Assembly (NCBI GenBank): GCA_031555505.1
Contig: JAVBUH010000007.1
Location: forward strand, 38,004-102,003
From: JAJDIA01 sp031555505
Lineage (GTDB): Bacteria; Bacteroidota; Bacteroidia; Bacteroidales; Tannerellaceae
Direction of reading: 5' to 3'
DNA: 64,000 nucleotides
This document shows, in pieces, positions 8,249 to 17,359 of this stretch. The stretch's first letter is position 1, and each line of letters begins with the position of its first letter. A program made the position numbers and the translations under genes. A model generated the notes under the pieces. It ran no database searches. It saw nothing but the letters and a program-made list of their open reading frames with translations, and was not told the DNA's origin.

Positions 8249-9541
8249 TTAATTATCCTTCAACGCTTCCACAATATTCATCACTGAAGCCCGATAGGCC
8301 GGGATACCGGCAGAAAGCAGGTTGAGAACCAGGCAAAACAGGAAAGCATACACAAACACCATGGGGTTCAACATCATCTCCAGATTCACTGAAGCCGATC
8401 CATTGACCAATGACGAGACAAACGTATTGGATTCTCCCAACAGCCAGCCACGCAAAAGGAAGAGCGCCCCGTAGGAGAGTAATAATCCTACAATACCTCC
8501 CAGGAGTGTCAGGATGAGGTTTTCATACAACACCTGTCCCAGCAGTTCACCTTTCGTTGCCCCAAATGCTTTGCGAACGCCAATCTCTGCCATCCGCTTC
8601 CGCATCCGCGACAAAGTCATCCCTGACAGGTTGATCGCCGGAACAAGCATCAACACAAGTAAAACAATCGTATACCGGATCATTAACGCCTTTATGTCGG
8701 GCGCCCGGTTGGCAGCGAAACGTTCCATCCGCACAAAATGGGTATCGGGTTGATCCAAAAGCTCGTAATCCATATCCGTCAGCGTAGCATTGTACTCCTT
8801 TACCCTGCCTGCTATTTCCGAACGAATCGCTTCAAAATCATTTCTGCTTTTAGCCAACATATACACCCGATACCCTCCGAGTATATTCTCGGCATAACTC
8901 ATATTCAGGATATCTTCCGTAGAATAAGGAGCCCATATCTGCGCATAAGATGATTCGGCCAGTGTGGAAACATCCCTTACAACAGCGCAAACAGTAAACT
9001 CATCGTAACTCAACAACAGCTGTTTGCCCACTACATCAGTGGTCCCGAACAACCGACGCGCCACCCCTTCCGAAATAACGGCCTGTTTGATGCCGGATAC
9101 AACATCCGCATCCGTAAACGCCTTTCCGCCGATAAAGCTAAAATCAAATACCCGCCAGAAAGCAGCGTCACAGAAAAGGACATCGCACACAAACTCTTCA
9201 GACGATCCTCCGGGTAAAGACGCCAGTTTCATCGCCCCCGGAGCAAGCACAGTGGTAGCTTCCGGAGTCTTCAGATCAGTATATACCGACTTAACTGTCG
9301 TCATCGAAAGCATTGCATGGCTGGCTCCGTCGCCGACACGATCTTTGGCCCGCCCCCATTGCACATACATGGTACGATCGCGTTTGGTTTCCGGCTGGTA
9401 GTTGGCATTCCTCACCTCGTAAATGATCACAATGATCATGATCATGCAGATAGCGAATGCCGTCCCCAGGACAGAGATCACACTGAGGAGCGGATTTTCC
9501 TTCAGCATGGCGATGGCTTGTTTGAAATAGACTTTATACAT
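8249..9541 (-). CDS. MacB/FtsX-type ABC permease, A-type of pair 3
   Basis: A 430-residue permease starting M-Y-K-V-Y-F-K-Q-A-I-A at the ATG at 9541; the frame is open to 9607 but the extra residues match nothing in its paralogues. It follows the ATPase gene directly. The helix at about 20-44 is followed by a periplasmic domain to about 275. The C-terminal domain has a short insert (near F-V-S-S-L-V-N-G-S-A) between its second and third helices that A4 lacks. The tail is N-I-V-E-A-L-K-D-N. Confidence 0.85.
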   Translation of the reverse strand: MYKVYFKQAIAMLKENPLLSVISVLGTAFAICMIMIIVIIYEVRNANYQPETKRDRTMYVQWGRAKDRVGDGASHAMLSMTTVKSVYTDLKTPEATTVLAPGAMKLASLPGGSSEEFVCDVLFCDAAFWRVFDFSFIGGKAFTDADVVSGIKQAVISEGVARRLFGTTDVVGKQLLLSYDEFTVCAVVRDVSTLAESSYAQIWAPYSTEDILNMSYAENILGGYRVYMLAKSRNDFEAIRSEIAGRVKEYNATLTDMDYELLDQPDTHFVRMERFAANRAPDIKALMIRYTIVLLVLMLVPAINLSGMTLSRMRKRMAEIGVRKAFGATKGELLGQVLYENLILTLLGGIVGLLLSYGALFLLRGWLLGESNTFVSSLVNGSASVNLEMMLNPMVFVYAFLFCLVLNLLSAGIPAYRASVMNIVEALKDN

Positions 9542-9619
9542 AACGATGATTGAGCTATATACGATTACTTTAATACGTTTCCCGGGGTACGGCACGCTTG
9601 ATGCCAAATGGCAACCGGC

Positions 9620-10285
9620 TTATTGTACCTGGCGGCCGTCGAAGAAGCGAACGGTGCGGCTGGTTTGCTTCGCCTGGCGTTCGTCGTGCGTTACCATCAC
9701 GATGGTACGGTTGTCTTCCTTGTTCAGTTGGTGGAGGATCTCCATTACTTCGGCACCCATCTTACTGTCGAGGTTACCGGTAGGTTCGTCGGCGAGGATA
9801 ATGTCGGGATTACCTACAATGGCACGGGCGATAGCTACACGCTGGCACTGACCGCCGGACAACTGTGTGGGGAAGTGGCGCATACGGTGGCTCAGACCTA
9901 CCTTTTCCAATACGGCTTCGGCAGCCTTGCGGCGTTCGGATGCAGAGACCTTGCGATACAGCAACGGCAGCTCCACATTGTCCAATACGTTCAATGAGTT
10001 GATCAGGTGGAAACTCTGGAACACAAAACCAAGCTGTTTGTTACGGAAAGCAGCCAATTCCTTATCGCTCATTTTGACGGTATTGACACCGTTGATCTCC
10101 ACTGCTCCCGTTGTCGGAGCATCGAGCAAGCCGATAATATTCAGCAAAGTGGATTTACCGCAACCCGAAGGCCCCATGATGCTGAGGAATTCACCTTTCA
10201 ACACTTCCATGTTTACGTTTTCAAGGGCTACCGTTTCGATTTCCTTGGTACGATAGATTTTCTGCAAGTTCGTTAATTTAATCAT
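9620..10285 (-). CDS. ABC transporter ATPase, MacB/LolD type (only ATPase of the cluster)
   Basis: A 221-residue ATP-binding subunit with every hallmark: Walker A G-P-S-G-C-G-K-S-T (about 38-46), Q-loop in V-F-Q-S-F-H-L-I, signature L-S-G-G-Q-C-Q-R-V-A-I-A-R-A, Walker B I-I-L-A-D-E-P-T-G-N-L-D and the H-loop histidine in V-T-H-D-E-R. In the LolD/MacB class such a subunit powers mechanotransmission exporters, not membrane-crossing channels. It is the only ATPase gene within a run of ten permease genes, so it must serve several permease dimers, or partner ATPases lie elsewhere. It follows permease B2 after a 144-bp gap that holds a long inverted repeat. Confidence 0.93.
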   Translation of the reverse strand: MIKLTNLQKIYRTKEIETVALENVNMEVLKGEFLSIMGPSGCGKSTLLNIIGLLDAPTTGAVEINGVNTVKMSDKELAAFRNKQLGFVFQSFHLINSLNVLDNVELPLLYRKVSASERRKAAEAVLEKVGLSHRMRHFPTQLSGGQCQRVAIARAIVGNPDIILADEPTGNLDSKMGAEVMEILHQLNKEDNRTIVMVTHDERQAKQTSRTVRFFDGRQVQ

Positions 10286-10330
10286 GACTGTAATTTTTAG
10301 ATGTTATTATTAATTGTTATTATCTTTATT

Positions 10331-10427
10331 ATAAAGGCCTCAAGGGCTTTAAGGGCTACAAAGGCCTTAAGGACGGGCTACGCATTAGCGCTCAGGACTT
10401 AGACATTAAAGCCTTTGAGGCCCTTAT
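10331..10427. repeat. 22-nt inverted repeat inside the export operon (possible attenuator)
   Basis: Positions 10331-10352 and 10406-10427 are inverted repeats matching at 20 of 22 positions (arm ATAAAGGCCTCAAGG...). The spacer holds a second palindrome, AAGGCCTT at 361-368 of this kilobase, and AGCGCT at 387-392. The structure lies between permease B2 and the ATPase gene, the only large gap in the operon. On the transcribed strand it is followed by an AT-rich stretch without a clean T-run, so premature termination, mRNA processing or a DNA site are all possible. Confidence 0.6.
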
Positions 10428-10429
10428 CC

Positions 10430-11689
10430 TTACTCATACCTTAAGGCTTCCGCCGGAGGCAGGTTTACCGCTTTGCGTGCCGGGAACCAGACTCCCAGGC
10501 AGATCATGCCTCCCATCAGTGTGTATGTGAATACCGTCACACACAAGAATCGCCAGAGCGACAAAGACAGGCGGGTCGTTTCCATCAGATCTACAAAAGC
10601 CAGGTTCGCTATCAGAAAGAGAATGATCGGGATAGTAATACCTAACAGGCAAAGCCCTTCCCAGTTCACATAGCCATATAATCCTCTTTTGCTTGAGCCT
10701 AAGGCTACCCGAAGCCCGATCTCACCACGGCGGTATTGCGTACGCAACCAGAAGGTGCCGATAATGCCGAAAAATACGTTGACAAGCATAAAGGCCATCA
10801 TGGCTATTTTGATCTTCATCCGTTGTTCATAGCCCCGGACTTTCTCTTCGCGTTGCTGTGTGAGTATCTTGGCGCCGTATACATAGAGGTTGTTCACCGT
10901 TAGGCGATCGCCCATCGATTCCAGGAAACGGTTCATATCGGCGCTGGTATGTATCTGCTTCATCCGGACGCACAACTCCACATTGGAAGCTCCATGCTGG
11001 GCGATGAACGCTTCCAGGTCGCTCCCTACCAACACATCATAAAAACAAGGGTTACTGATCTCATAGTTGCTCATCCGTATCGGTTCGGAAACGGCCGAAA
11101 CGGTGATCTCTTTCTCATCTCGCTTCACCTTCCGTCCTTTACCGCTTTGCGTACCGAAAAACTCGGTTTCCATATCGGCAGATATAACCATGGAAGACCT
11201 GTCCGTATTTATTTGGGAAGCTATCAGACTCCCGTTTTTATCTTTTGATCGGAATACGGAAAAATACTCCGGTGTCACCTTGCGCATCTGAAAAGAGCGG
11301 GAAGAAAGCCCTGTTGTGTCGCCATCGATAGCGTCAATGGTTGTGTACATAGCCCCAAAGGCATACGGCACGGCAGAGAGGCTAAGGGAAACCGCCTCCA
11401 CTTCGGGGCTCTGTCGAATCAGGTCGGCCAGCCGGAGCAAATCTTCCGCTTCAGTTGTTGTCTGTTGTTCTTCCGGAATATAACCCACAGAACCCTCATT
11501 CAGCATTTGCTTTTTCAGCCGGAACGTATTTTCGATATCGAAGCCAAGCGGTTGGTTGTATACTACCACATCAACAAGGAACACGTCCACAAGCAGCCAG
11601 AGTACGCCAATCACCACCAGGAGTTCGCCAAACAGCCAACCATTGGAGCGGCGTTGTTTCCATATTATTTTGAATATCTGCTTAAACAT
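10430..11689 (-). CDS. MacB/FtsX-type ABC permease, B-type of pair 2
   Basis: A 419-residue B-type permease: first helix about 19-41, periplasmic domain to about 285, three C-terminal helices. The coupling loop is R-R-G-E-I-G-L-R-V-A-L-G-S and the tail L-P-P-A-E-A-L-R-Y-E. It is plainly most like B1 (13021-14280): both contain V-N-N-L-Y-V-Y-G-A, D-G-D-T-T-G-L-S-S and M-L-V-N-V-F-F-G-I-I-G-T-F-W-L-R. That makes pairs 1 and 2 a duplicated block distinct from pairs 3 and 4. It ends just before the inverted repeat that separates it from the ATPase gene. Confidence 0.86.
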   Translation of the reverse strand: MFKQIFKIIWKQRRSNGWLFGELLVVIGVLWLLVDVFLVDVVVYNQPLGFDIENTFRLKKQMLNEGSVGYIPEEQQTTTEAEDLLRLADLIRQSPEVEAVSLSLSAVPYAFGAMYTTIDAIDGDTTGLSSRSFQMRKVTPEYFSVFRSKDKNGSLIASQINTDRSSMVISADMETEFFGTQSGKGRKVKRDEKEITVSAVSEPIRMSNYEISNPCFYDVLVGSDLEAFIAQHGASNVELCVRMKQIHTSADMNRFLESMGDRLTVNNLYVYGAKILTQQREEKVRGYEQRMKIKIAMMAFMLVNVFFGIIGTFWLRTQYRRGEIGLRVALGSSKRGLYGYVNWEGLCLLGITIPIILFLIANLAFVDLMETTRLSLSLWRFLCVTVFTYTLMGGMICLGVWFPARKAVNLPPAEALRYE

Positions 11690-11713
11690 ACGTCTATCGT
11701 TTTGAAGGAGTTT

Positions 11714-12967
11714 CTAATCGTTATCTTTTAAGGCATCCACAATAGGCTGACGGGCTGTGCGGATAGCTGGGATTGTTGAGCTGAGTAGGTTGAGCAGAAG
11801 CACAAACAGCAATGCAATAGCGAAAGTTGCGGGCTGGAACAGCATACCGGCAGTTACAAAAGCGCCGTTCAGCAGGAGGAAGCCCTTACACAGATCGAGC
11901 AGTATAAAAGACAACACAAGTCCGATCACCCCCCCGATACAGGAAGTCACACAACTTTCGCACACAATCTGCATCCACAGCCGGTTATACGTAGCTCCAA
12001 AGGCTTTGCGTACACCTACTTCGCTACGACGGCGCTGTACGGTTGATTGTGTAACACCCGTCAGGTTCAGTGCAGGCAGTAATAACAGGAACAGCAGGAT
12101 AGCCCCTTTTTCGAGGATAAATTCTTTCATTGTCACCTTCCTGAATCCGCCGCCACCCATGGCGATCACCGCACGGGTTGTCGGCGCATTGGGGAAATCA
12201 ACCGTCTGCGTTGCATTAGTATCATTCAACGCTTGTTTGCGTTTTTCCACCTCTGCCCGGATAACCGGGAAATCTTTTTTGTCTTTTGCCAAGATGAGGA
12301 CCTGGAAAGAACCGACAAAGCCATAGCGGGAAGTCAGCAACTCCGGATCCGTAGTATAAGGAATCCATATCTCACTAAATGAATCGCTCGCCTGCCGGCT
12401 TACTTCCTTTACCACACCGCGGATCGTAAATTCGCGCGAATCCATAAGGACTGTCTTACCGACAACCTCTGTTGTTCCAAACAAATCCTTTGCCACTTTT
12501 TCGCTGATCACCATGGCTGCGATACCCGACTGGTGATCGGCTTCGGTAAACGGTGCGCCCTGTATAAACTGAAAGTTAAATACTTTCCAGAAGCCCGGAT
12601 CAGTAGCCTTCCGGGCATACTCCTGAAACAGACGCTTCCCCGGAAGAGAAAGGGGGCGGTTGTCTGAAGCAACGGCAGTCACCGCCTCGGCAGTCTCCAG
12701 AGGATAGAAGACCTCCTTTACCACCTCGAGCGACATCACACCATGGTTGGCAAAGGTATGGTCTTTAGACTCCACGGCGGTACCATATACATAGAGTGTC
12801 CGGTCGCGGTTATTCTCGGGAGAGAAATTGGCCAGATCAATCTGGTAGATCAGCACCACGAGCATAATCATTGCGATCGAAAGTGCCGTACCCAGGATGG
12901 AGATCGTGCTGACGAGCGGACTCTCTTTCAGTATTTGGATGGCCATTTTTATGTACTGCTTCAACAT
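11714..12967 (-). CDS. MacB/FtsX-type ABC permease, A-type of pair 2
   Basis: A 417-residue A-type permease starting M-L-K-Q-Y-I-K-M-A-I-Q. The N-terminal helix is at about 19-44 (S-T-I-S-I-L-G-T-A-L-S-I-A-M-I-M), followed by a periplasmic domain and C-terminal helices at about 285-305, 335-362 and 380-405. The domain has L-L-P-A-L-N-L-T-G-V-T-Q-S-T-V-Q-R-R-R-S-E-V-G and the tail P-I-V-D-A-L-K-D-N-D. It is the closest relative of A1. The stop codon is 25 bp from the next start. Confidence 0.86.
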   Translation of the reverse strand: MLKQYIKMAIQILKESPLVSTISILGTALSIAMIMLVVLIYQIDLANFSPENNRDRTLYVYGTAVESKDHTFANHGVMSLEVVKEVFYPLETAEAVTAVASDNRPLSLPGKRLFQEYARKATDPGFWKVFNFQFIQGAPFTEADHQSGIAAMVISEKVAKDLFGTTEVVGKTVLMDSREFTIRGVVKEVSRQASDSFSEIWIPYTTDPELLTSRYGFVGSFQVLILAKDKKDFPVIRAEVEKRKQALNDTNATQTVDFPNAPTTRAVIAMGGGGFRKVTMKEFILEKGAILLFLLLLPALNLTGVTQSTVQRRRSEVGVRKAFGATYNRLWMQIVCESCVTSCIGGVIGLVLSFILLDLCKGFLLLNGAFVTAGMLFQPATFAIALLFVLLLNLLSSTIPAIRTARQPIVDALKDND

Positions 12968-13020
12968 TGGACTAAATTTTAGTATAAGTTTATTATAAAT
13001 AGACTTTACGGATCATATCA

Positions 13021-14280
13021 CTATTCATACCGCAACGCTTCTGCAGGGGGAAGACTGGCGGCTTTACGGGCGGGGAACCAGATAGCCAGGCAGATCATAC
13101 CGGCCATCAGCAGGTAGGAACCGGCTGTTGCACGCAGGAACCGCCAGGCAGACAACTCCTGCCGGGAAGTTTCCAGTATATCCATCAGTGCCAGATTCAG
13201 GATCAGGAAAAAGATAGCGGGCAGGGTGAGCAGTAACAGGCAAAGGCCTTCGTTGTTCATAAACCGGTATAATCCACTCCGGCTCGATCCGAGCGCGATA
13301 CGCAGCCCGATCTCGTTCCGGCGGTATTGCGTACGCAACCAGAAGGTACCAATGATGCCGAAGAATACATTCACCAGCATGAAGGCCATCAGGGACAGAC
13401 GGATCTTTGTAGCGTCGCCATTCCCGCGAATCATATCTTCGCGTTGGCGGTCGAATTTCCTCGCCCCATAGACGTAGAGGTTGTTCACCGTCAGCCGGTC
13501 GCTGATCGATTCGAGGAACCGGTTCATCTCTTCGGGACTGTAGTCTTTCTTCATCCGCACACACAACTCGGCACGGGAAGCGCCGAAGTTCTCGACGAGA
13601 TCCGTGAAATCATTCCCTACTTGTACATAATAAAAACTGGGCTCACTGATTTGGTAATCCGTTAAACGTATCGGTTGGGATACGGCGGAAACGACTACTT
13701 CTTCTTCATCCCATTTCACGCTTCTCCGTTCACCGCTTTGTTTGCCGAAGAAACGGGTTTCCATATCGGCCGTAATCACGATGGAAGAACGGGTGGTTTC
13801 CAGTTGCGGTACGATCGGATCGCCGTTTTTATCTTTAACACGGAAAACGGTGAAATATTCCGGGGAGACATTGCGTATCTGGAAGGATTGGCTGGACAAT
13901 CCGGTAGTATCGCCATCCACCGGCTCGATATTGGTCCAGGAGTTGCCGTACGAATACGGGCAGGAGAAATAGGTCACGCAAATCTCTTCCACTTCATTGC
14001 TCAACCGGATCTGGTCCATCAGCCTCAACAGGTCGTCGGCCTCGGTGGTCGTGCGCTGGTCGGCAGGGATAAAACCGGGCGCCTGCTGGTTCAGGTCGGC
14101 CAGTTTGAGGCGGAAGGTGTGGGAAATATCGAAGCCTAACGGCAGGTTGTACGTGCGTTTTTCAACCAAATAAACATCCATCATCACCCAAAGCACGCCC
14201 ATCACCACCAATAATTCAGCAAATATCCAACCATTCGAGCGACGTTGGTTCCATATCATTTTGAGTATCTGTTTCCACAT
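13021..14280 (-). CDS. MacB/FtsX-type ABC permease, B-type of pair 1
   Basis: A 419-residue B-type permease starting M-W-K-Q-I-L-K-M-I-W-N-Q-R-R-S-N-G-W, with one N-terminal helix (about 19-41), a periplasmic domain (about 45-288) and three C-terminal helices. The coupling loop reads R-R-N-E-I-G-L-R-I-A-L-G-S and the tail L-P-P-A-E-A-L-R-Y-E. The 53-bp gap to A2 is the widest between permease pairs apart from the one before the ATPase. Confidence 0.86.
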   Translation of the reverse strand: MWKQILKMIWNQRRSNGWIFAELLVVMGVLWVMMDVYLVEKRTYNLPLGFDISHTFRLKLADLNQQAPGFIPADQRTTTEADDLLRLMDQIRLSNEVEEICVTYFSCPYSYGNSWTNIEPVDGDTTGLSSQSFQIRNVSPEYFTVFRVKDKNGDPIVPQLETTRSSIVITADMETRFFGKQSGERRSVKWDEEEVVVSAVSQPIRLTDYQISEPSFYYVQVGNDFTDLVENFGASRAELCVRMKKDYSPEEMNRFLESISDRLTVNNLYVYGARKFDRQREDMIRGNGDATKIRLSLMAFMLVNVFFGIIGTFWLRTQYRRNEIGLRIALGSSRSGLYRFMNNEGLCLLLLTLPAIFFLILNLALMDILETSRQELSAWRFLRATAGSYLLMAGMICLAIWFPARKAASLPPAEALRYE

Positions 14281-14307
14281 ATCTGTAGTTCTTTTTGCAG
14301 GTGAATA

Positions 14308-15561
14308 CTATTCTACATCTTTCAGTGAGTCTACAATAGGCTGCCGGGTGATCCGTATAGCCGGGATCGATGCGCTCAGCAGGTTAAGCAGCAGGACAAA
14401 GCTGAAAGCGATCAGGAATGTGCCGGGTTTGAGCAGCATTTCAACATTCAGCATCGTGTTGTTGCCCAACAGGAAACCCTTACATAGCTGGAGCAGTGCA
14501 AAGGAGAGGGTGAAACCGATAACTCCGCCGATCAGGGAGATTACCAGGTTTTCACTGATGATCTGCCGGAATAAAACGGCACGCGTAGCACCAAACGACT
14601 TGCGGAGCCCCAGTTCGCCACGGCGTCGCTGGACGGACGATTGCGTGACGCCGGTCAGGTTCAAGGCCGGTACCAGCAACAGGAACAATAGCAGGGAGCC
14701 CCGCTCTGCCCAGAAATCCAACGTGGTTCTTTTCCTGAATCCGTTCCCTCCCATGGCTACATCTGCCTGGGTAAGCAATCCGGTTGGAAAACTAACATCC
14801 ACTTCCGTATCGGCGGCGTTCAACTGCAACCGGCGCTTTTCCAGTTCATCGCTGATCGCCTGGAAATCGCTTCTGTCTTTTGCCAGGATACAAATACTAA
14901 ATGTGCCTGCTTTAGTCTGCCGGGAACTCATGAACATTTCGTTGGTGGTATAGGGAAGCCAGATTTCTCCCCAGGATTTGTTGGCTTGCCTGCTTACCTC
15001 CTGTACGACGCCACAGATCGTATATTCAAGGAAATCCATGATGATGGCCTTTCCCACCACATCGGTCGTACCGAATAATTCGCGGGCCAGCTTGTCGTTC
15101 ACCACCACAGAACGGATGCCCGAATCGAAATCGGCCTCCGTAAATGGCTTGCCCTGCAGGAATTCGAAATCAAACACTTTCCAGAATGCCGCATCGGTAT
15201 ATAACAGGGCATATTCCTTATACAATCTCTTTCCGGGAAGGGATACCGGACGGTTGTCCGTTGCCGTAGCGGTCACGGCGGCCGGTGTCTGGAGAGCATA
15301 GAAATATTCTTTCACTACCTGGTGCCCCATTCCACCGCGGTTACGGTTGGACTTATCCTTTTTTTCCACCTCGGTCCCGGATATATACATCATCGAACCA
15401 CGGTTGGTTTCCGGACGGAAGCCTACCAACTGCACCTGGTAAACCAATACCACGATCATGATCATAGCGATCGAAAGCGCCGTCCCCAGGATGGATATCG
15501 TGCTGACGAGCGGATTCTCCCGAATCGTCTGGATGGCCATTTGTATATAATGCTTCAACAT
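14308..15561 (-). CDS. MacB/FtsX-type ABC permease, A-type of pair 1 (first permease of operon)
   Basis: A 417-residue A-type permease immediately after the adaptor gene (18-bp gap). It has an N-terminal helix at about 19-44, a periplasmic domain to about 275, and C-terminal helices around L-L-L-F-L-L-L-V-P-A-L-N-L-T-G-V-T-Q, S-L-I-G-G-V-I-G-F-T-L-S-F and I-A-F-S-F-V-L-L-L-N-L-L. The tail is P-I-V-D-S-L-K-D-V-E. The sequence R-R-R-G-E-L-G-L-R-K-S-F-G-A marks the cytoplasmic loop that in FtsX/MacB permeases docks to the ATPase. Confidence 0.86.
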   Translation of the reverse strand: MLKHYIQMAIQTIRENPLVSTISILGTALSIAMIMIVVLVYQVQLVGFRPETNRGSMMYISGTEVEKKDKSNRNRGGMGHQVVKEYFYALQTPAAVTATATDNRPVSLPGKRLYKEYALLYTDAAFWKVFDFEFLQGKPFTEADFDSGIRSVVVNDKLARELFGTTDVVGKAIIMDFLEYTICGVVQEVSRQANKSWGEIWLPYTTNEMFMSSRQTKAGTFSICILAKDRSDFQAISDELEKRRLQLNAADTEVDVSFPTGLLTQADVAMGGNGFRKRTTLDFWAERGSLLLFLLLVPALNLTGVTQSSVQRRRGELGLRKSFGATRAVLFRQIISENLVISLIGGVIGFTLSFALLQLCKGFLLGNNTMLNVEMLLKPGTFLIAFSFVLLLNLLSASIPAIRITRQPIVDSLKDVE

Positions 15562-15579
15562 CGGTCTGAATATTAGTAG

Positions 15580-16827
15580 TTATTCGCTTACTTTCAGTTT
15601 GTTCTTATCCTTATAGCTGGTCATATCAGACACGACCACCTGGTCGCCAGCCTGAAGGCCACCTGTTACTTCCACATATTCGAAGTTGCTGTCGCCCAGT
15701 TGTACTTTACGTTTCAGCAGTTGGTCGCCGTTTACTACAAAGAGTTCGTATTCACCTTTGCCCATATAATAAGATGAGTTGGCTATACGCATCACGTCGT
15801 CTTTGACTGCGTTCATCACATATACATCCGTCTTGAGGCCGGATCGGAGGCGGCGGTGGTTGTCTTCGTTTAACTGGACAGAGAAGGAGATGACACCGTT
15901 TTTCGAAAGTGGCGTCACATCGCTCACCACACCGTCGAGCTTGTCGTTGCCGATCTTCACCACTGCACGGCTGCCGGCGGCGATGCGGTCGCCATACGTA
16001 TCGGCAATCTCTCCTTCGATCTTGAAATGCGACAGGTCAGACACGATCGCCACGCGGTTACCCTGTGCTACCTGCGCGCCGATCTCATTGTTCACATACG
16101 TGAGGATTGCTTTGCGGGGCGAACGGATCTGGGCATCTTCCAGCGTACGTTTCATCTCGGCCAGTCCTTTGCGGAAGATACTGAGTTCGAGTTCTTTCAC
16201 TTTCATCTCAGCATCTACGAGCGCTTTCTCGTTGGAATACTTCTGTTCGTCTTCGTCGAGCTTGAGTTTGCTCACGTTGTAATCGAGTTCCACCTGACGT
16301 ACCTTATCGGTAGTACCGGCGCCAAGGCTGTCGAGGTAACGTTCGTTGCGAAGTTCTACTTCTTTACGGTTGAGCGTCATGCGTGAAACCTTGAGCTGCA
16401 TTTCCATTTCGGACAGCTTACCTTGGTTGGAGACACCCAGTTGTTGCAACTGAAGACGTTTCATTTGTTCTTCGTCAAGCAGCTTGTTGTAGTCGGTCTC
16501 TGCTGTCTGGAGGTCGAGTTTCAGGATCGGCGTCCCTGCATCCACCGAGTCGCCGCCCTTTTTATAGATTTCCACAATACGCGAATTGATGGGCGACGTG
16601 ATGATTTCTTCAAAGGCGGGTACCACCTTGCCCGAAGCGCTGACCGATACTTCGATCACGCCCACATCCACGGTAGAGATCTGGAGATCCCGCCGGTTCA
16701 GACTGGTTTGCAACAATGAAATAATAAGCACGATCAGAACCACGGCAATCCCGACACCTGATCCGACCTTAATGATTTGTTTGCGCGATTCTTTCTGACG
16801 CACTTCTTTTGAAATTTCTCTGTCCAT
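15580..16827 (-). CDS. Periplasmic adaptor (MacA/HlyD family) of the multi-permease exporter
   Basis: A 416-residue membrane-fusion protein. I chose the ATG at 16827 (M-D-R-E-I-S-K-E-V-R-Q-K-E); an open frame to 16902 adds nothing recognisable. A single N-terminal helix at about 25-46 anchors it in the inner membrane. Then come the first barrel/lipoyl half (about 55-105, with D-A-G-T-P-I-L-K-L-D), a long alpha-helical hairpin (about 105-220, rich in E, K, L, Q), the second lipoyl half (I-R-S-P-R-K-A-I-L-T), and a beta-barrel plus membrane-proximal domain to the end. In the family this protein couples the permease to an outer-membrane TolC-type duct; no such duct is encoded nearby. It is the promoter-proximal gene of the operon. 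Confidence 0.9.
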   Translation of the reverse strand: MDREISKEVRQKESRKQIIKVGSGVGIAVVLIVLIISLLQTSLNRRDLQISTVDVGVIEVSVSASGKVVPAFEEIITSPINSRIVEIYKKGGDSVDAGTPILKLDLQTAETDYNKLLDEEQMKRLQLQQLGVSNQGKLSEMEMQLKVSRMTLNRKEVELRNERYLDSLGAGTTDKVRQVELDYNVSKLKLDEDEQKYSNEKALVDAEMKVKELELSIFRKGLAEMKRTLEDAQIRSPRKAILTYVNNEIGAQVAQGNRVAIVSDLSHFKIEGEIADTYGDRIAAGSRAVVKIGNDKLDGVVSDVTPLSKNGVISFSVQLNEDNHRRLRSGLKTDVYVMNAVKDDVMRIANSSYYMGKGEYELFVVNGDQLLKRKVQLGDSNFEYVEVTGGLQAGDQVVVSDMTSYKDKNKLKVSE

Positions 16828-16917
16828 ATCTTGATGTGTTGTGTTTCTATCCGCTAAAAAACAAACCCTGTGCCAAAAAGGTAAAACGCTGATTTCGTGC
16901 ACACAACAGCATACTCT

Positions 16918-16939
16918 AAGTGTTCACTATCGAACACTT
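16918..16939. promoter_or_regulatory. Perfect 8-bp palindrome (AAGTGTTC-6-GAACACTT) upstream of the adaptor gene
   Basis: AAGTGTTC at 16918-16925 and GAACACTT at 16932-16939 are exact inverted repeats around a 6-nt centre, about 90 bp upstream of the adaptor start. The size and position suit an operator for a dimeric repressor of the export operon, but no adjacent regulator gene supports this. It could equally be another member of the small-palindrome family of this region. Confidence 0.35.
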
Positions 16940-17026
16940 TGTTCGGTTTCAGGCAGCAAGTGTAACACATACCGTCGATGGGAACAGGACCGGTAACGGA
17001 AGTTTGTCGGAACTTGAAGCAAGCCG

Positions 17027-17128
17027 CATTCACATATGTCGGAATGTGAATGCCGTCGGTTGAGGTGCAGGCCTCAGTAGGGTTGGGACGCAGGCCTCGC
17101 GGAAGTGAGACGCAGGCCTCGATTTAGT
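17027..17128. repeat. Locus 4: small palindromes and a short GAGGC-type array
   Basis: This part of the 530-bp gene-free gap between adaptor and cupredoxin genes holds CATTCACAT/ATGTGAATG (17027-17035 and 17044-17052). It then holds three 14-bp units, GAGGTGCAGGCCTC (17062), GGGACGCAGGCCTC (17085) and GAGACGCAGGCCTC (17107), with starts 23 and 22 bp apart and a fourth decayed unit after them. The same 14-mer family makes up the arrays near 22.9 and 46.86 kb. The larger inverted module of those loci is absent here, and I see no gene in the rest of the gap. Confidence 0.75.
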
Positions 17129-17359
17129 CAGACCTGCATGAAGTGCTTGCATGCTGATGATGATCCGAAAAAGATCGTGATGAGTAAAAACGCCCATCTC
17201 ATCGCGCAAATAACTGAAATAGGAGGATTGTCGTTCGTTTACTTTTTGTTAATGCGCCATGACGCGGAAACTTATTCATTAACCGCATGTTATAGTTAAT
17301 ATGACGCGTCGAATATTAATTATTAATATGGACAATTTTATTAAACAACAGTTATTTAT

